Notes: generated by a model from the letters alone, not told the origin. A DNA stretch of 64,000 nt from Acanthosepion esculentum (GCA_964036315.1 OZ038488.1:65798642-65862641); one strand, 5' to 3'; shown: positions 32,454-48,000, counted from the stretch's first letter. Made by a program: numbers and translations.

Positions 32454-35400
32454 CTGTTTAAACAAAAAACAAAAAAAACTAAAACTGATAGATGATAATT
32501 ACATGACAAATCAAGGAAAATCAAAATGTTTCTGAGTTTTACAGATAATGGTTAACTTGAAGTAAAATGGATGTAGCATTTAAATTGTGTAAATAATCAA
32601 TGTAGCAGTTATTCACCTCTCATGAACATTCAAGAGAGTTACAACATCACTTTCCAAACATTCTTAGATTAAAAGCTTTGAAATAAAACTAGCTGCACAC
32701 TTGAAAATTCTACATGCATCAACAATTAAGATAATCCATTATCTCATGCCTAAGATCTTCTATCATCCTCTTGCGTGTATCTTCTTAGTCTCTCCCTTAT
32801 CCCTTCCAGTCTTTGTTGTTCATTCATGCTTTTATTTAAATATTATAACAGGGATTAGCTTCATGTGCAAAAACTGCGATATGCACATAAATTCAACAAT
32901 GTCCTTTCACTTATCTTTTTCTTCTATAAAAAATTTTAATGTAACAATTTTTATGCTTTTTCTTTTGAACCTTTCCTTCAATCTTCACTCATTGTCTCTA
33001 GATATCCAGCTAGCAAGTCTGTGTCTTCCCTTCATCTACCCTCCACCCATTCTCTCATCATTTTCTCTAGCTTTTTTACCTCCTGGCTTTCTCCTTCAGA
33101 CAATATTATTTTTTCTCAGCTTCATGCTTAACATTATTATATAAGTTTCTTTGACAAAAAACATAATTAATTCCACCTCAGGTCAGGGGGATCAAGCAGA
33201 AATGACACTGATTCAAGGTAAACAAGCAAAATAACAGACATTGTGATCAAGAATCTATTCTAATTGATCCCAGCTCAGAAGGTTGTGGCGATCAGACAAA
33301 TTTTACACTCTGATCCTAGGTAGAAATGCATGATTGCCATAGAGAATAATAATTTAGCTAAAGGCAAAATAAGCACATAATCACAACTAAAATACCATGA
33401 TAAACTAAATGCTTGTAACAAATCATAACAAAAGCAACCACCAAAGACAGGTAGCAAAAATTATCACCTGAAAATTACAGTATGTAGGACACCTTTTTCT
33501 GACTTGCAGTCCAAAAATAACTTTAAAAAGTTATATTCCATACATGAAGGTTTGATTTTTATTTGAATATTTAACTTAAACTATTCTAACTTATCAGTAT
33601 ATAATGAATATTCTCTGAACATTTTTATGTTTTCTATACCCAAAGGCATGGTGGAGTAATGGATAACGGAATTGAAGAGCTGAGTTTGAATTCCAGTAGA
33701 GTTCATTACATTCACTTATGTGCTAATACCCTTGGGAAATGTATAAATCCATCTCTTATGTTCCACAGCTATGGATATATAACAGGAAAGACTGGGTGCT
33801 ATAGCTTTGGTTTGCAACTGGTTTAGGAGAAGAAAAAAAAATGAATTCAAAACTGGAGAGGGTTGGACTCTGTCAGGCTATCTTGCCCAGGAAACACCAC
33901 TGCTACTGTGGCCACAGTACATTTGGTGGCCCTACAACCCTAATAGGGTTATGGGCTTCATGATCATGATACCCAAACATTACATATGCCATCAAATTAA
34001 CTTCAATGAATTATATTGAAGTACTGCTTATAAGTGCTAAATCTAAATAGATAAAACAACCCTAAAATAAGATGAAATTTTTTAAACTTATGTAAAAATT
34101 CCAAAAGGAAGTCTTTGATAATTTTCATCATTAACTATTATCTGATCTTCATTATTACAATTGACTGACTGATTGGGATTTTTTTTGTGAGTTATTTAAA
34201 GTCAAATCATATTTCTTTGGATTGTAAAAATACTTTTGTTTTTGTGAGTAAATATTGCATTAATATTTTCTTTAGAATAAAAATGATTTAACCCATAGCT
34301 GGAAGGAACAATGGATTCATACCATTTCCACTTAAGTGAATGTCATGAATCTGACTGAAATTTGAACATGGCTCTTCAATTTTTAATTCCAAGAAGCTAC
34401 CCATTACACCACCTGCACATCCTCACTTTTACAAAAGTAAAACATTTATTTTTTATTTAACCTTTTATAACTAAGTTTATTAAGAATAATAAGGCACCAA
34501 TTTTTCACCATTACAAATATTTTTCATAGTTATTCATGCTACTTTTTATTTCAGTATTTTTTAACTAAAAATACATATTAAAGTTAGTTTTGTGCAATAA
34601 TTTACTTAATTTTATCATTAACTGATAAAAATAAATACATTTTATAATATGCGCCTTTTCTATAAATACGTTCATGGCAATTGTTCTGATGAACTTTCCT
34701 CTTTTATGAATTCATGTGCAGTACTAGATTAGCAGCATTTTAATGGCTAGATATAACCATAAGCTCTATACTAAGAGTTTCTTCTATCACACTTCTTGCT
34801 TGTGGAACTCTCTTCCAGCATCTTGCTTTCCAGTCAAGTTTGATCTTCAAAAATTTAAATGCAATCGTTACCTTCTGTCTTCTTATTCTTTTATTGTCCT
34901 CTCTCCTTAATAGCAGTTTTCTTATATTCTATAACACTCAGTAACCTCTTGTATCCTAGTGGCTTTATCACTTTTCATAGGGCAAAATGATTTTAAGAAA
35001 AAAGAAAAAAAATGAGAAACATTTGTAATTCATTCATTGAGCAGCCAGTACTATTGACGGTTGTGATTTATAAAGTCTTTCTCTTAAACAATTTTTAATA
35101 GGTTTTTCAAACCCAGTACCTATTATTGCTTTATTCTTAATTTCTGTTCTTGTATTGTTCTCTACCTTTAATAGTGTTTTATTTTCCTCATTCTCTAACA
35201 CTTAGTAACCCCTTGTGTCTCAGTGACTTTATTGCCTTAGGGGGAAATGATTAAAAAAAAATATATATTAAGTTTATATGTGAACCTAACTGAATTTTCC
35301 TAAGATCAAATACAATTTGCACAAAAGTCCCTAACAACAACATTAAGCCAGATTTTACAATGTTAAAACAAAAATATTGATATTAGAAACTAAAATTCTC

Positions 35401-38400
35401 AATCTGACCATAATAACTATGACCAAAATAAATCAAAGTGGTGTTGACTAAAATCTTAATGTTGATAAAAAAGAATCAAGTAAATTTCTCTTGGGTTAAA
35501 CTTACCTTTTTCTGATTGGCAGCCGAAATAAACTATGGAAGCTGGGACAAGATCAGCCTGAAGTAATAAAATACAATGAGTAAAAAAAAAAAAAAAAAAA
35601 TCTATCAATCATCATGCCAGCTGAGCTCTTTGCATGGCTCATTACCACAGTATTTCAGCTGATCCATTCTACAGCCTTCTTCAAACATGCAGCATAGATG
35701 GAAAGAAAAGAGCATTTTCTTTTCTTTTTTAGAAAAAAAAAAAGTTAGCAAAGAAAGAAAAAAAAGGAAAGTATCAGGTATTATCCTGTAAGAAAGATGC
35801 AAAAAGTCAGCATGGTTTTCATTGTTCGACAAGAAAATTGAAAAGGAATCCTATGTAAATATAGAATCCCCTATGTTACACAAGTCACTATGAATGGTAT
35901 ATCTGTATGGCTTGTGTTACCAGGAATAAACCAAAGCCATCATAATATTAACCAATATTTCTGATTTGTTTATAAACCTTCTCATTTATAAAAAAAAAAA
36001 AAAAAAAAAAAGAAAAGAAAAAAAGAGAGACTTCATTTTCTTTAAACATTCAACATTTGAAGGAGGCTGGAGAACAGATTGTCTACAACAAACGCAACAA
36101 ACACAAAGATAGACTTAAATGACTTAAAATTTATGCAAATACATAATGACAGTCTAATGATGAAATAAAAGCATTTATTTGACAATATTTTACAATAATC
36201 TTTCTTTGGCAATGCACTTAATTAAATATCAATTACATAGACTGAAATCTTCACTGTATGATAAATAAAACTTCATTTCAGGCTACAAAGTTACTGATTC
36301 ACCTTCAAGCAGTCTCAATTTGTTGGTCTTATCATTATTAAAATATATGCTTTATTACAAAGATATGTGTTTAATTTCTGTGCATTTTCTTACATGGTAA
36401 TGTATTCCAAAATTTTAATTTCTGATAGATTGTTGAAATGGATGAAATTAATTCTTTAGGTTAAGTGGGAGGAGAAGAAGACAGCAAGAAGAATCCTGAA
36501 AATGGCCTCATAAGGGAAAGTTTTTTTTTTTTTTTACATGTTTCCCCACAATATTTTGATTCTACTCCATTTAGAGCGATTTAAATATTACTTATTACAT
36601 GTCTAGCATCATTTGGTACAAGATTATGATGCACATTCTGGTCAAGTAAATAATGGTATTTTGGTTGGTTGGCTGGTCCTATGATCTAGAAGATCATCAG
36701 GGTATAAATACTAGGTCTTTTACATCTTCAGATCAACTTAAAGATAACTGAATGGTAGAGAATTTTTTTTTTGAGTGCTAGACTAATGTAGGTGGAATGG
36801 GAAATACCAAATGGATATGTTTTGATTCTGGGTTACAATGGTAAAATGCCATGGGAAAGGCATGAACTCAAACATTACCCCCACCCCACTGATAAGAACT
36901 TACTGTTGCATTAATCTTACTAAAAGTAAAGCAAGAATTGTGACACATTCAGTATGGAAACTTCAGCTTACCTGGATTAAATTTTCACTCATGTCATTCA
37001 AAACTTTCTTAGGCGGAGTCACGTCTGAAAATTAGTAATAAAAATAGTAAAAAAAAAAAAAAATAACATAAAATAAATACAAGAAACAAATGATAAAATA
37101 TTAAATTTAATTTTGTTTTTTTAGGTGCAATTAAGTAATTGAACCTCTGCATTATTTATAAGTATTACTTCTGTTTTCACTGAATTCTTTTTCACGGGTA
37201 CTAAGATTTTCAATTTCAGTCAATGACATCTTTGCTTTTTCCATAGGACTCACTACAACTGAAAAAATTCAAGCACAATATCCATTTAACAACCAAAGTC
37301 ACTTGTATCAACAGGACAAATATGTTCTGATCAAAAATCACTTACAGGATGCTAAAAGTTAAACAAATATAAAAAGATAAAAAAGGAGTTGTTACTATTA
37401 TACATTGATTCTTTCCAAGCATTTTTCATTAACTTTGTTATTTTTACCACATTTCAGCTGATGTATCCTTCTGGCTTTCCTCAAATGTCACATGCAGTAA
37501 CTTTCTGATAATGTTAAATAGAACCCTTTATAATTGATCCATGTGGGTATGTTTTTTTTTCTCCTTCTTTTCCCCTCTCACATCCAGTGTCTTTCACAAG
37601 AAATTTCACAACACATTAATTCTTCCTTTTAATGATGCTCTATCCCTATTGAGCAGGTTTATATTTCTACACTGCCTGATTCAGGGATTGAACTCATAAC
37701 TTGCACAATAGGATATCTTAAAGTAAGTTTTAAAAAAAAATACTCTTGTTTTAAGATTAAGTATTTTCATTATTGCATAGATTTTGATTGATTTGTTTTT
37801 TATGGCTTATCGACCTTTTACATGTTATTTAGAACCAGAAAATATTTTCATATTATGAGAATGTTTTAGTGATACAAATTTCACCAATTAACCCATAACT
37901 GGAGGTAGAAGAGGTGGCTTCATACCATTCCCAAGAGTATTTGCACGAAAGTAAATATAACGAACTCAACTGTAATTGGAACTCAGTTCTCCAATTAGCA
38001 ATTCCAAGTCATTATCCATTACACCACCTGTATATCCAAGTGGTCACCCATCTAGATACTGACCAGGCTTGACATTGCTTAACTTCAGTGATCATACAGG
38101 AACTGGTGTTTCAACATGATATGGCTGTAAGCCTATAGATTTTTATGAATTCTTATTTTCTGCTTGCTTTTTAACATTTTTAACTACTTAATTCTATAGA
38201 TATGAAATTAATGGTAATAGTAATATCAGCAGTTTCCTTATAAGGAAACAGTTATCATTCATTGACCCAGTAGCTGGTATTACTGTCAGTTGAAATTTAT
38301 AAAATAAAATCTTTCTCTTAAAATAATTTTTCAGGAAAATAAGCTTCTTAAGTCCAGTAACTGTTATCGTTCTTTTCAATACTAACAGGAGCTTCCTTCT

Positions 38401-41400
38401 TAACCTTTTGTTTGAAGTAGTGTAGAATATCAACATCTTAATCACATTATTTTCTCTTTGAGTTACATGTGATATCAGTTTTAGCTATTGCTGCTGTTGA
38501 AAGTCCTCAAGTGATGTGGTTTCTCTTATTTGGTACATTACTCTGTTTGTGATCCTGTAGAACCAGTCCATATGGTTCAAAGAAGTATAGTGTTCGCTAA
38601 GATCCACAGGCTTCACTCATTCTAAGCCATTTTTAACCATCAATCTGAAAAGGTGGTTGTATACAGCTGACAGTTTATTATATTTCTGAATGAATTTGGC
38701 ACCAGGCATGACATCCATGTAACAATCTCAATCTAAAGAGGCTATTTAAGAACATCTTGATTTTTGGGGTTAATGTTTTGGTTTTTATCAATTTGCAGTA
38801 ATGGGTAAATAGCACAGCCTATTGTATGTTCAATTTCATAATCTCCTATATTAAATTTGTTATAACTCACCCATACACCGAGGTAAGCAATAATAACTCA
38901 CCCATACACCAAGGTAAGACTTATCAAAAGTGATTTTTTTTTATTCTGAAGACCTACAGTTTAATGACCAAAGAATTTATTAGCTAAAAATATACAAGAT
39001 GAAAAAAAAAAAAACTAGGAAACCTGATTAGTAATGAAGAGTTCACAGAGTACAGGATGTTAGTTTAAGTTTAATGAGAAATTATTCCTTTGTTCTAAAT
39101 TCTTGCATTTCACATTAGTGGCAAAGATGACATTGTCTCAAAACATTGATAAGATTGAAAAAAAAGTTCAAAAGTTGAAATAACTTATAAATAAATAAAA
39201 TTTCTGTCAAGAAAATTTATAAGATTAAAAGCATAAATCAAACGCCAATGAAATGATTATCTTCATTGCATCCGATTAATATAAAGTTAAATGTAACATT
39301 AGAAAAATAACACATACAGCAGAAAATGTAATATCCTATCCTAAATCAAACATGAATTACATTATTTTACAAACTCTGAAGAAACCAATAAACAAAAACT
39401 GCACCATAATTCTATGCACTTGAAAGGACTAATTAGCATGAGAGAAAAATATGTAAATTACTTTATATTACTTCAAATAATATTATAGTGGACACTTCAT
39501 ATTTGAAATAGACCCCCCCACCACTATATTTATTTTTACTGTAAACAGTGTGTATTATGTCTATCACTCTGTTCATTTGAGAAATTTTGATAAAGGGAAT
39601 ATGACCATCGGCAGGGATCAAACATGCATCACTGTGTAGGAGAAAGCACCATTTGATCCCACGTGCTTTACCAATCGGCCATGAAGGGTGACACAGTTTC
39701 TATTTTCTCTTTTAATGAAAGCACACTTCCTCATTCACATATTTTCCTCGAAAAGCCCATATCAACTCAGTTTTGTATTTGAAACAAACACAAAGTAATT
39801 TCTAAAACGTAATGGATTTATTTTTAATGCAAGATTTTTATTACTTCAAACATAACATCTAAAGTAATAAAATGTGGGATTCAAAATAAATCCATTATTT
39901 CTTTAGAAATTCATTTATATGAAATTTGCAATTAATACTACTACTACTACTAATAATAATAATAATATTACTGTTGTTGTAGTGTATAAGCAAAGATGAT
40001 GAAAGCATATCAGACAAAAATTAATAATAATGACAATGTCACATCTAAGAAATTTAAATGAATATTATAATTTGGTAAATATTAAAACCAACTGAAGTTC
40101 ATCTCAAAATCAAGAACACATATAGAAGGCACTGTGAAGTAATGGATAGCAGCTTGGATTGAGGAAGCCGAAAGCCAAGTTCGAATTTCAGTCAGATATT
40201 ACATTCACTTATGTGCTAATACCCTTAGGAAAGGTATGAATCCTCTTCTCTCCCCAGCTATGGGTAAATAGCAGAGCAGACTGGGTTCAGCAGCCTTGGG
40301 TGTCAACTAGTCTAGGAGAAAGAAAGTTCTGAATACAAACTGGCCTGGAGAGCGTTGGGCTCTCTCAGTGCTTCTAACACCACTTCTACTGCAACTGCAG
40401 TATGTGTGGTGCCCCTATGACCCTGGGGCTCTCTTTTCATCAGTTAATCTACTTAGGGAGTTAAAAAATAATAATAATAAAGTACATAATTTAAAAAATT
40501 ACTGGTAACATAGATAAAAATACTTTTCAGACAAAATATTAAGACCTAGTATATTTCACACAGGATCCATGGTACTGAATTCAATCTCATGACTAAGTCC
40601 TAATCAAGAGAGAAACTTTCAATTTTCAACAAAAAAAAAAAAAAAAATTCACTTTCCCATAGTTTTATGTTAGTAAATTTCACATGGTGCAAGTTATCTA
40701 CAATAGGAACTTGTTAGGGTATGACATACATTTCCTCAGATTGAAAAGTTATAATTTTGTAATAAATACCAAAAGGATGAGTAAATAATTTCCAAAATAT
40801 GTCAGTAAAAAGAAACTGGAAGAGGAGTGGATTTTGTTTTGTTCTTTGAGTTCATTCACTCTTATGACCACTCATTCAGGCAAAAAGAAAAAGAAAAAAA
40901 GAAAAGGGAAAAAAAATTGCTAATGCTAGATACAATATAATTCATAAATTATCAATCTAATAATGAAAAATTAAAATTAATCAAAATCTGAGCTGGCCTG
41001 ATGGCTTAGTTAGATATTTTCTACTAGAAGTTACAGGTCAATGTTTGAACTAAGTGAGATACTTGATTTAGAGGATCAAGATCAATTCATTTGAATTAAA
41101 AGGCCAGTATTTGAGCCAAATAAAAGAAAAGATTTGAAAAAGCAAATTTTCAACTCAGTTAGGCTCTCACCACTTGAAAATTTAGGATAATAGAATCTTC
41201 TTACTCTCATCACTTCTCACAAGTGGCCTTATGCCATGCTAAGTAAACAGGTTTGGGTTGGAATTAATGCTTTGACATTTGAGTAGTGTGTGCAGGTATA
41301 TATAAAATGGCTGCTTGTTCTCAAGTTTACTCATCTGCTATTTAATCCCTATTGCAGGCACCTACTCGGGCACAGTTGTGTTCAAAAACCACAGAAGTAA

Positions 41401-44400
41401 CCTCTGGTTTATACTGCAACTATGCTGAACCAACCTTAGTTACAATTTCTGAAAGAGAGCACACTGGCACAACAAACATTTGAACAAGGCCAGTATGCTG
41501 AAAGATTCATCATGACTTGTGACTTGGTGCTAGAATAACAATCGGACAGCTTCCAAAGAGTTTCCTTTACCCAATTTCATTCACAAAATTGGTTCAACTC
41601 ATGGTATGGTTGTTCGACACTTCCCAGAGGTGTTGCATGCTGGGAAAGTCTTACCAGGCTGATATTATCAAGTCACCTTGACAAATCAACCATGATCAAA
41701 TTCAAATCCAGGTCTTTTGTTGAAACATTAACCTTCTAACCACTCAGCCACACATCCATATATGCATACATACACATAAACAGAGCGTGTGTTCCAGTTA
41801 TTTAAAAACACACCTTTAGCAGGCCATAATAGAAGATGATCTAACATACATAATGTGGTATTGTCTGTGTGGCTCATATTGCTGGGAATGAGCTGAGCCA
41901 GTCAATCTATTTAACACTTTCTTTTTTATTTACTACCTATTTCTGTTGGAAAAGACTCTTTTTTCCCATCCCAATTGGTCATAGAATAGATTAGCTACAA
42001 CATTATAGTAACAACAAAAGCAACATAAAGAATGTGTTCAATTGCCCAAAAAATCCTTGTCATGAAAAATGACATCTCAAAATTGTCAATAAAACAAGAG
42101 TAATTATTTAGATAGAAGCTTCTGGTATGGAAGTTAATAGATAAAAAACAAAAGTTTAAACAGCAACATTTCAGTTTTGCCCCCCTTGTACACTCTCTAG
42201 AATAGAAACCTTTTCTTCCTAATATTAATTTAAGAAAACAATCAAGTGATCAGCATTAAAAGACAGGTTTCATTTTGTTTAGTCAATTAAGAGAGGAAAA
42301 ATAAGTTTGTATCCAATCTATGATTTTTGCATACAAACTGTCTCTTTATTCTGGTGATAAACAAAAGTCCAAGACAACTATCAGTTTTGTTATGCATCAG
42401 ATCTAAAATTCTACCAAAATTAAATAGTCTATCCCAGTTTAAAGACAATCCTCTTTTTCCTTTCCCACAAACATTTCTCCTGTAGAGGGAGAAAAAAAAA
42501 AGTAAAGTGACAGTTTCACTGATTAGTGATTTCCTGAAATGTAAATGACATTGTATTTTCCTAATGTAGCCAAGATGTAAAAAATGTCTTCATGATGAAT
42601 TTGTAAGGAAATTCTTTACATATTTTCTATCGAAAGAGTAAAAATTGTTTGCATGAAACTGGTTTCCACTGTAGAAACGGATGACATATTAAAGATGATG
42701 ATTATCACACAATAAGTAGATTCCACTTTATATTAAATAAGGAGTGGTAAATTGTTGAGGAGGGAAAAGATCTACATAAAAATAGAAAATTATCAGAGGG
42801 TAAAATAGTTTAAAATAAATGCAATTTTTTATATTTCTTTTAGAACGTATTAAATTATTTATTATCAGTTTTAATGAAATAAATAATACAAATGAGTAAC
42901 TTCTGAATTTTATTTTTTCATTATCTTTTCAAGGTTAAAAAATATACAGGGTGTCTGTAAAGTGTGGACATAGGAAATCTCATTAGCTATATTTTTCTGC
43001 CTTCAAAGATTAAACATGGTTTGTCGAAAGAAGAAAGAATTGACTTCTTTTTCTGGGGTATGCTAAAGGAGAAGGTGCACTCAATGAAAATCGCAAATGC
43101 AATGCACTTGATTGCACGCATAAAGATTAAATGTGCTAAAATTGACGACAATGTGGAGTTATTGCATCAAGTTCACGTGAATCTTACAAAATGCATCAAC
43201 CTTTGCATCACAAATGGATGGAAATCATATTGTAGATATTATTTGTTAATATTCCAATTTCAATAAAATGTTGTTGTAAATTTCATTTCTTGAAAGTATA
43301 CATTTTTGCCTATGTTTTCAGAGTTTAGGGTCACCCTGTATAACCCAATCCAGCCCTTTCACTGTTGTGAATGCACTTGTATATCTTTATGCAGCCTATA
43401 TTGCTTACTGCCAAATGTATACAGACACTTTCAAGAAACCTATCAAATGCCAATCCCTAGTGTTTGTAAACAACTAGCATTTAGTGCTATTTCCAAACCA
43501 ACATAGATATATAGCAGCATAAAATATTACTTGTTTTGTGACATATTAATATATTCTATGTTGGGGTTTTGTTTTAGCTTAGTCTGTGTTTCAGAGTGTC
43601 TCATCAAAAACAAACTGGCAGAACCCATGAGAAATCACCATCAACGTCTTTATAGTTGTTTATTTCTAATAAATGACAATTTTTTATTTTTCACAAAACA
43701 AAGCAACAATGCTATGACAATGCTGCAATGAAAATGTTAAGGAAGCGATAAAAAAACCTGAATCTTTCAATTATGGACAAATTATAGTCCATATAAAATG
43801 TAGACTCATACAATTCTGGTTTGAGTAAGAATTCAAGATCTGCTCATGTCTTGCAATATATTTCATGTCTGTACACCCACTAATCACAAAAATAAAATAA
43901 TACAGAAAAATATAGGTTCATATCTTTCTCAAGAGGATTAGTGGAAAAGAGAACAAAGTTACTGCAAAAATTTAAACAATTTGGTGATTCCAGTTTTCTT
44001 TGATGATAACTGCCCTACACTTGCATTCAATGAACAACAATGCTATCAAGTTTCTCAAAAGGTAAATGTGAAAAGCACACTATTCTCTTGTTAACTTTGA
44101 AAGAATTTTCAGACATGGGAAAATGAAAATCCACTCTTAGTGGATAGGTTGTTTCAGCTTTATTGTTCAATATTTAAATATTCTATTAATTATTTGATTC
44201 ATTTTCTACAGCTTATCAACCCTTTGCAGGTTATTTAAAGCCAGAAATATTTTTAGATTGTAAGATTTTTTTTTGAGATAATAATGGTTTAGTGCTATGT
44301 GTCTTACTCATTAACTCATAGCTGGAGGTGATTCATACGTTTTCCACATTTTGTGTGTAAGTGAATATAACAAACCCAACTGGAATTGGAACTTGGCTCT

Positions 44401-45030
44401 CCAATTAACAACTCCAAGCCTTTATCTATTACACCAGCCACACATCCAAGCTTAAAGCATCTGGTATTCCGAAGCTCTATTAATTATACTGTTATTTGAT
44501 GAAGCATTACCACAAACCAAAAAGAAAAATTAAAAAAAAGAAAGACATTTTAAGGGTGATCTAAAAAATATGATATTGATGCTGAAAGTTGGGAAATGTT
44601 GAAATAAAATCAATCCGAGTAAAGGAAAATGGTAAACAATGGTTGTAAGTTGTTCAAGAAAAAGAGGGTTGATCATACAATCTCAAAACAGGCAGGACAT
44701 GAGCTCAATCTTCGATAATCCTCAGGTTAAGTATAAATATAACATTTGAGATAGGGTTTTCTTATCCAAAGTAAAACTTGCTAGTTATCTAAGACCTCAT
44801 GACAGAAAGCAATCCCATGCAGACTACATTGACAGCCATCTACAACAATCTACAGGACATTTACGTCAGTCTTGTGACAAGGTATATGGGTCAGAAGGTC
44901 TGAAAAGTCAGATGAGAGCACAGAATAGCAGATAAACTTTACAACCATACACAAGATTATCACCTGCCATATATGCAGGAAAGCCTACAGAAGTGAAACA
45001 GGCATTTTGAAGCTCAATCCAATGTTGAAG

Positions 45031-45086
<56 letters not shown>

Positions 45087-48000
45087 AAATGAGAGAAAGA
45101 GTATTTATGTAATTATATACAATATAATCCATGTACCAAAGTGAATCAATATATCCACAGCCTGGCATTAATTATTACGTGAACCTCAATCAGAAATTTT
45201 CACTTGATAAGGATTGACCTGTATGAAAAATATTCACCACTTAATTAAATGCAATGACAAAGGAGATCATGTTGAAAAATAAATTTGTTGCATAATTTTT
45301 CTTTTCATTATTAGGCTGCAGACTTATTGATATACCTGTTTTCTGTTTGAACTGAGATTTGATTTTTACTTTATATTCATAACATTATCCATATATTTCC
45401 CACATTATGCACCATAGAATCATCCATAAAATTGTGTTTAGAGAAAGACTTAGACATCTGCAGATAGCTGAAAGTTTCATATTTTTATATTTTTAATCAT
45501 TCTAAAAATTTGTAAAAAAAAAAAAAAAGAAATTTCGTACGCTTAGAAACACAACAAATTAGAAACCATAAAGTAGCACAGCTTTGATTTTTATATGACT
45601 AAAATTTAGTTACTTGTAAGATAAACATTCAGTAATAAATGTCAGTAGTTTGGTTTATGTCTACATTGACCTGATTTGAAGTTAAAGTCTTATCAATATA
45701 TATTTTTTCTTTCTGGCTAGCTTGTCCTTGATTTGAGTACCAAACTCTGCATACTTTTTTTTTTAATTTTTTTTTTTTTTTTAAGCATTTCACTCCAAGC
45801 AAGGCACGAGTGCCTCTGGTACACAAGGGGCTACAGAGAGTGTAAGCAAGATAAAAGACTGGGTATAGATGAGGGTTGAGGAAAGGATAAAAAGAGGAAC
45901 AGAGGAGGATAAAAGGAAGAATGGAGATCAAGGCAATAGAGGATGTCAATTGATGTTACATTTAAATTTTTGAAGATTATAGTTATCAGGGAAGCAAATA
46001 AGAGGGAGGGAATTCCACTGACGGGAAGTGCAAGAGAAGAAGTTGTTGAAGAGGTGGTTACATTTAACCGTTTCGACAGTAAAAGGGTGGCACAGAGATG
46101 CCAACCTAGTAGCATGCTTAAATTCATGCAGTCAGGGCACCAGTGAAAATAGCTCATCAGAGCAGATGCAATGAAAATATTTATAGAAAAGACAGAGAGA
46201 AGCCATATTATGTCAGTTAGAAAGTGACTGGAGTCAAGACCCCAAGTCAGGACCAATCACATTGCATATCTGGAATAAATCACTGATTTTTCCATTTCTA
46301 GAAGCATGCTGAATTAGCTAGTTTACTGAACCAAAAAAAGTGATGTACAAATAATTCTCGTATTTATAAAGCATTTGAACTATTAAAAACTTAAAATGTA
46401 ATTAAGAATTAAATAACAGCAAAAATAAGCATTCCCAAATAGTTTTCATCTAGATTTAGTGGTGACAAATATAGTTGCCAAGAAACAGACATTGTAACTA
46501 GATAGTAATGATGATTTTATTACTTTCTATCTTGTGCATTCTGCATTACATCTTTTGTATTTTGTTACAAATAAAGCATAAATTTATCAGTAACTTTTGG
46601 TTAGCACATTCTTGTAAAAATCTTTTTAAACAAAGATTTTCTATTAACCAGCCCTATTTTTCATCCCATCCAATATCAAAAGACTTGGAGTGAAAATATT
46701 TTGACATTTACATACAACCATGTCTGTTTATGTAACAGACATCACATGTAAAAAGTATTACATTTATCTTAGAAGCATTGGACAAGGGCATTATTTTGAT
46801 AACATTTCAATTCTAAAATATCTCTTTACATGCAACCAAGAGGTCTGTGTAGAACAAACTCATGATTATTTGCATAACATCTTAAAAAATAAATGGACAT
46901 TTCAAACACACCATATTATGGCTGTAACAAATATAAAAAATAAACTGAAATAAGATTGCAAATATTAAGGTACAGAGTACATAAAGTGAAAGTCTTGATA
47001 TATCTAAAATTACTAAATCAAAAAAATGAATAAATAAAAATGACTTGTTAGAACATGTCTAAGCTTAAAAATTCCTAAAAATTTATTTAAGAAAACAAAA
47101 ATAACCTTTTCTGCTGAAAATATAATCTATACAACATCTGTAATCTTTCAGCAAAAGGTGCCTTCCAAAAACTAAAAGAAATAGGGAAATATTAGAAGAA
47201 ATTGAGTACTGAACTGTGATTTAATATCACTCCTCCTATATAACAGTTAATGCTCACATATAAAGGGGAAACTTAGATGTGGTGCTACAAAAAGATGCTA
47301 AAAATATCATGAACAGAGCATATAAACAATAAGGAAGCTCTAAGAAAAATGGAAACAAAAACAACATTTATACCTAGAATCAAGAAGAAGCAGTTAAAAT
47401 TTCTAGTACACAATGAGGAAAAGGAACATGGTGATTTCAACACTCCCAAGACATTGAATGACAGAAGGAAACAGCAATTGACCTAGCTAAGAGGCTAGTG
47501 TAAATGGATAGTAGAACAGGAGACGAGAGGAATAGTAAAAGAGACAAAGACTGCAAAATTTTACAAGGGGTAGGAAGTTGTGGAGAGCCATGATCACCTA
47601 TGTCCTGAAGGGACATGTTACATCCTTCCAGTGGTATTTGTTTCAATTCCTGATCACTAACAATCCCTTTCTTCTTAATTTCAAATTGAGTGCCACAACT
47701 TGCTAAAACAAATTTCAGATAAAAAAAAATAACATAGTTTGGTGTTAATTCCTCTATTCACCCCAACCTTACAGAAATATTTTGCTAATGCTGAAAATAA
47801 CAAATGCATAATAGGGAGTGGTAAAGCAGCATTAAAGTCAGCAATAATAATAATAATAATAGAGAAAATAGATAAATAAAAATTTACATCTTTTTTTTTT
47901 TTAATGCCACATCCCTTCAGAATATATGTGATCATAGTCGTCCCCCTCTCACATAGTAATTTTCTTTATTATCTTTAAATCACCATGACATCATGGAAAA

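Noticed and set aside
32701..33144. 147-residue hydrophobic frame on the plus strand
   Set aside because: T-rich composition explains the hydrophobic residues; no family motif, no good start context, and it lies inside an ASPSCR1 intron.
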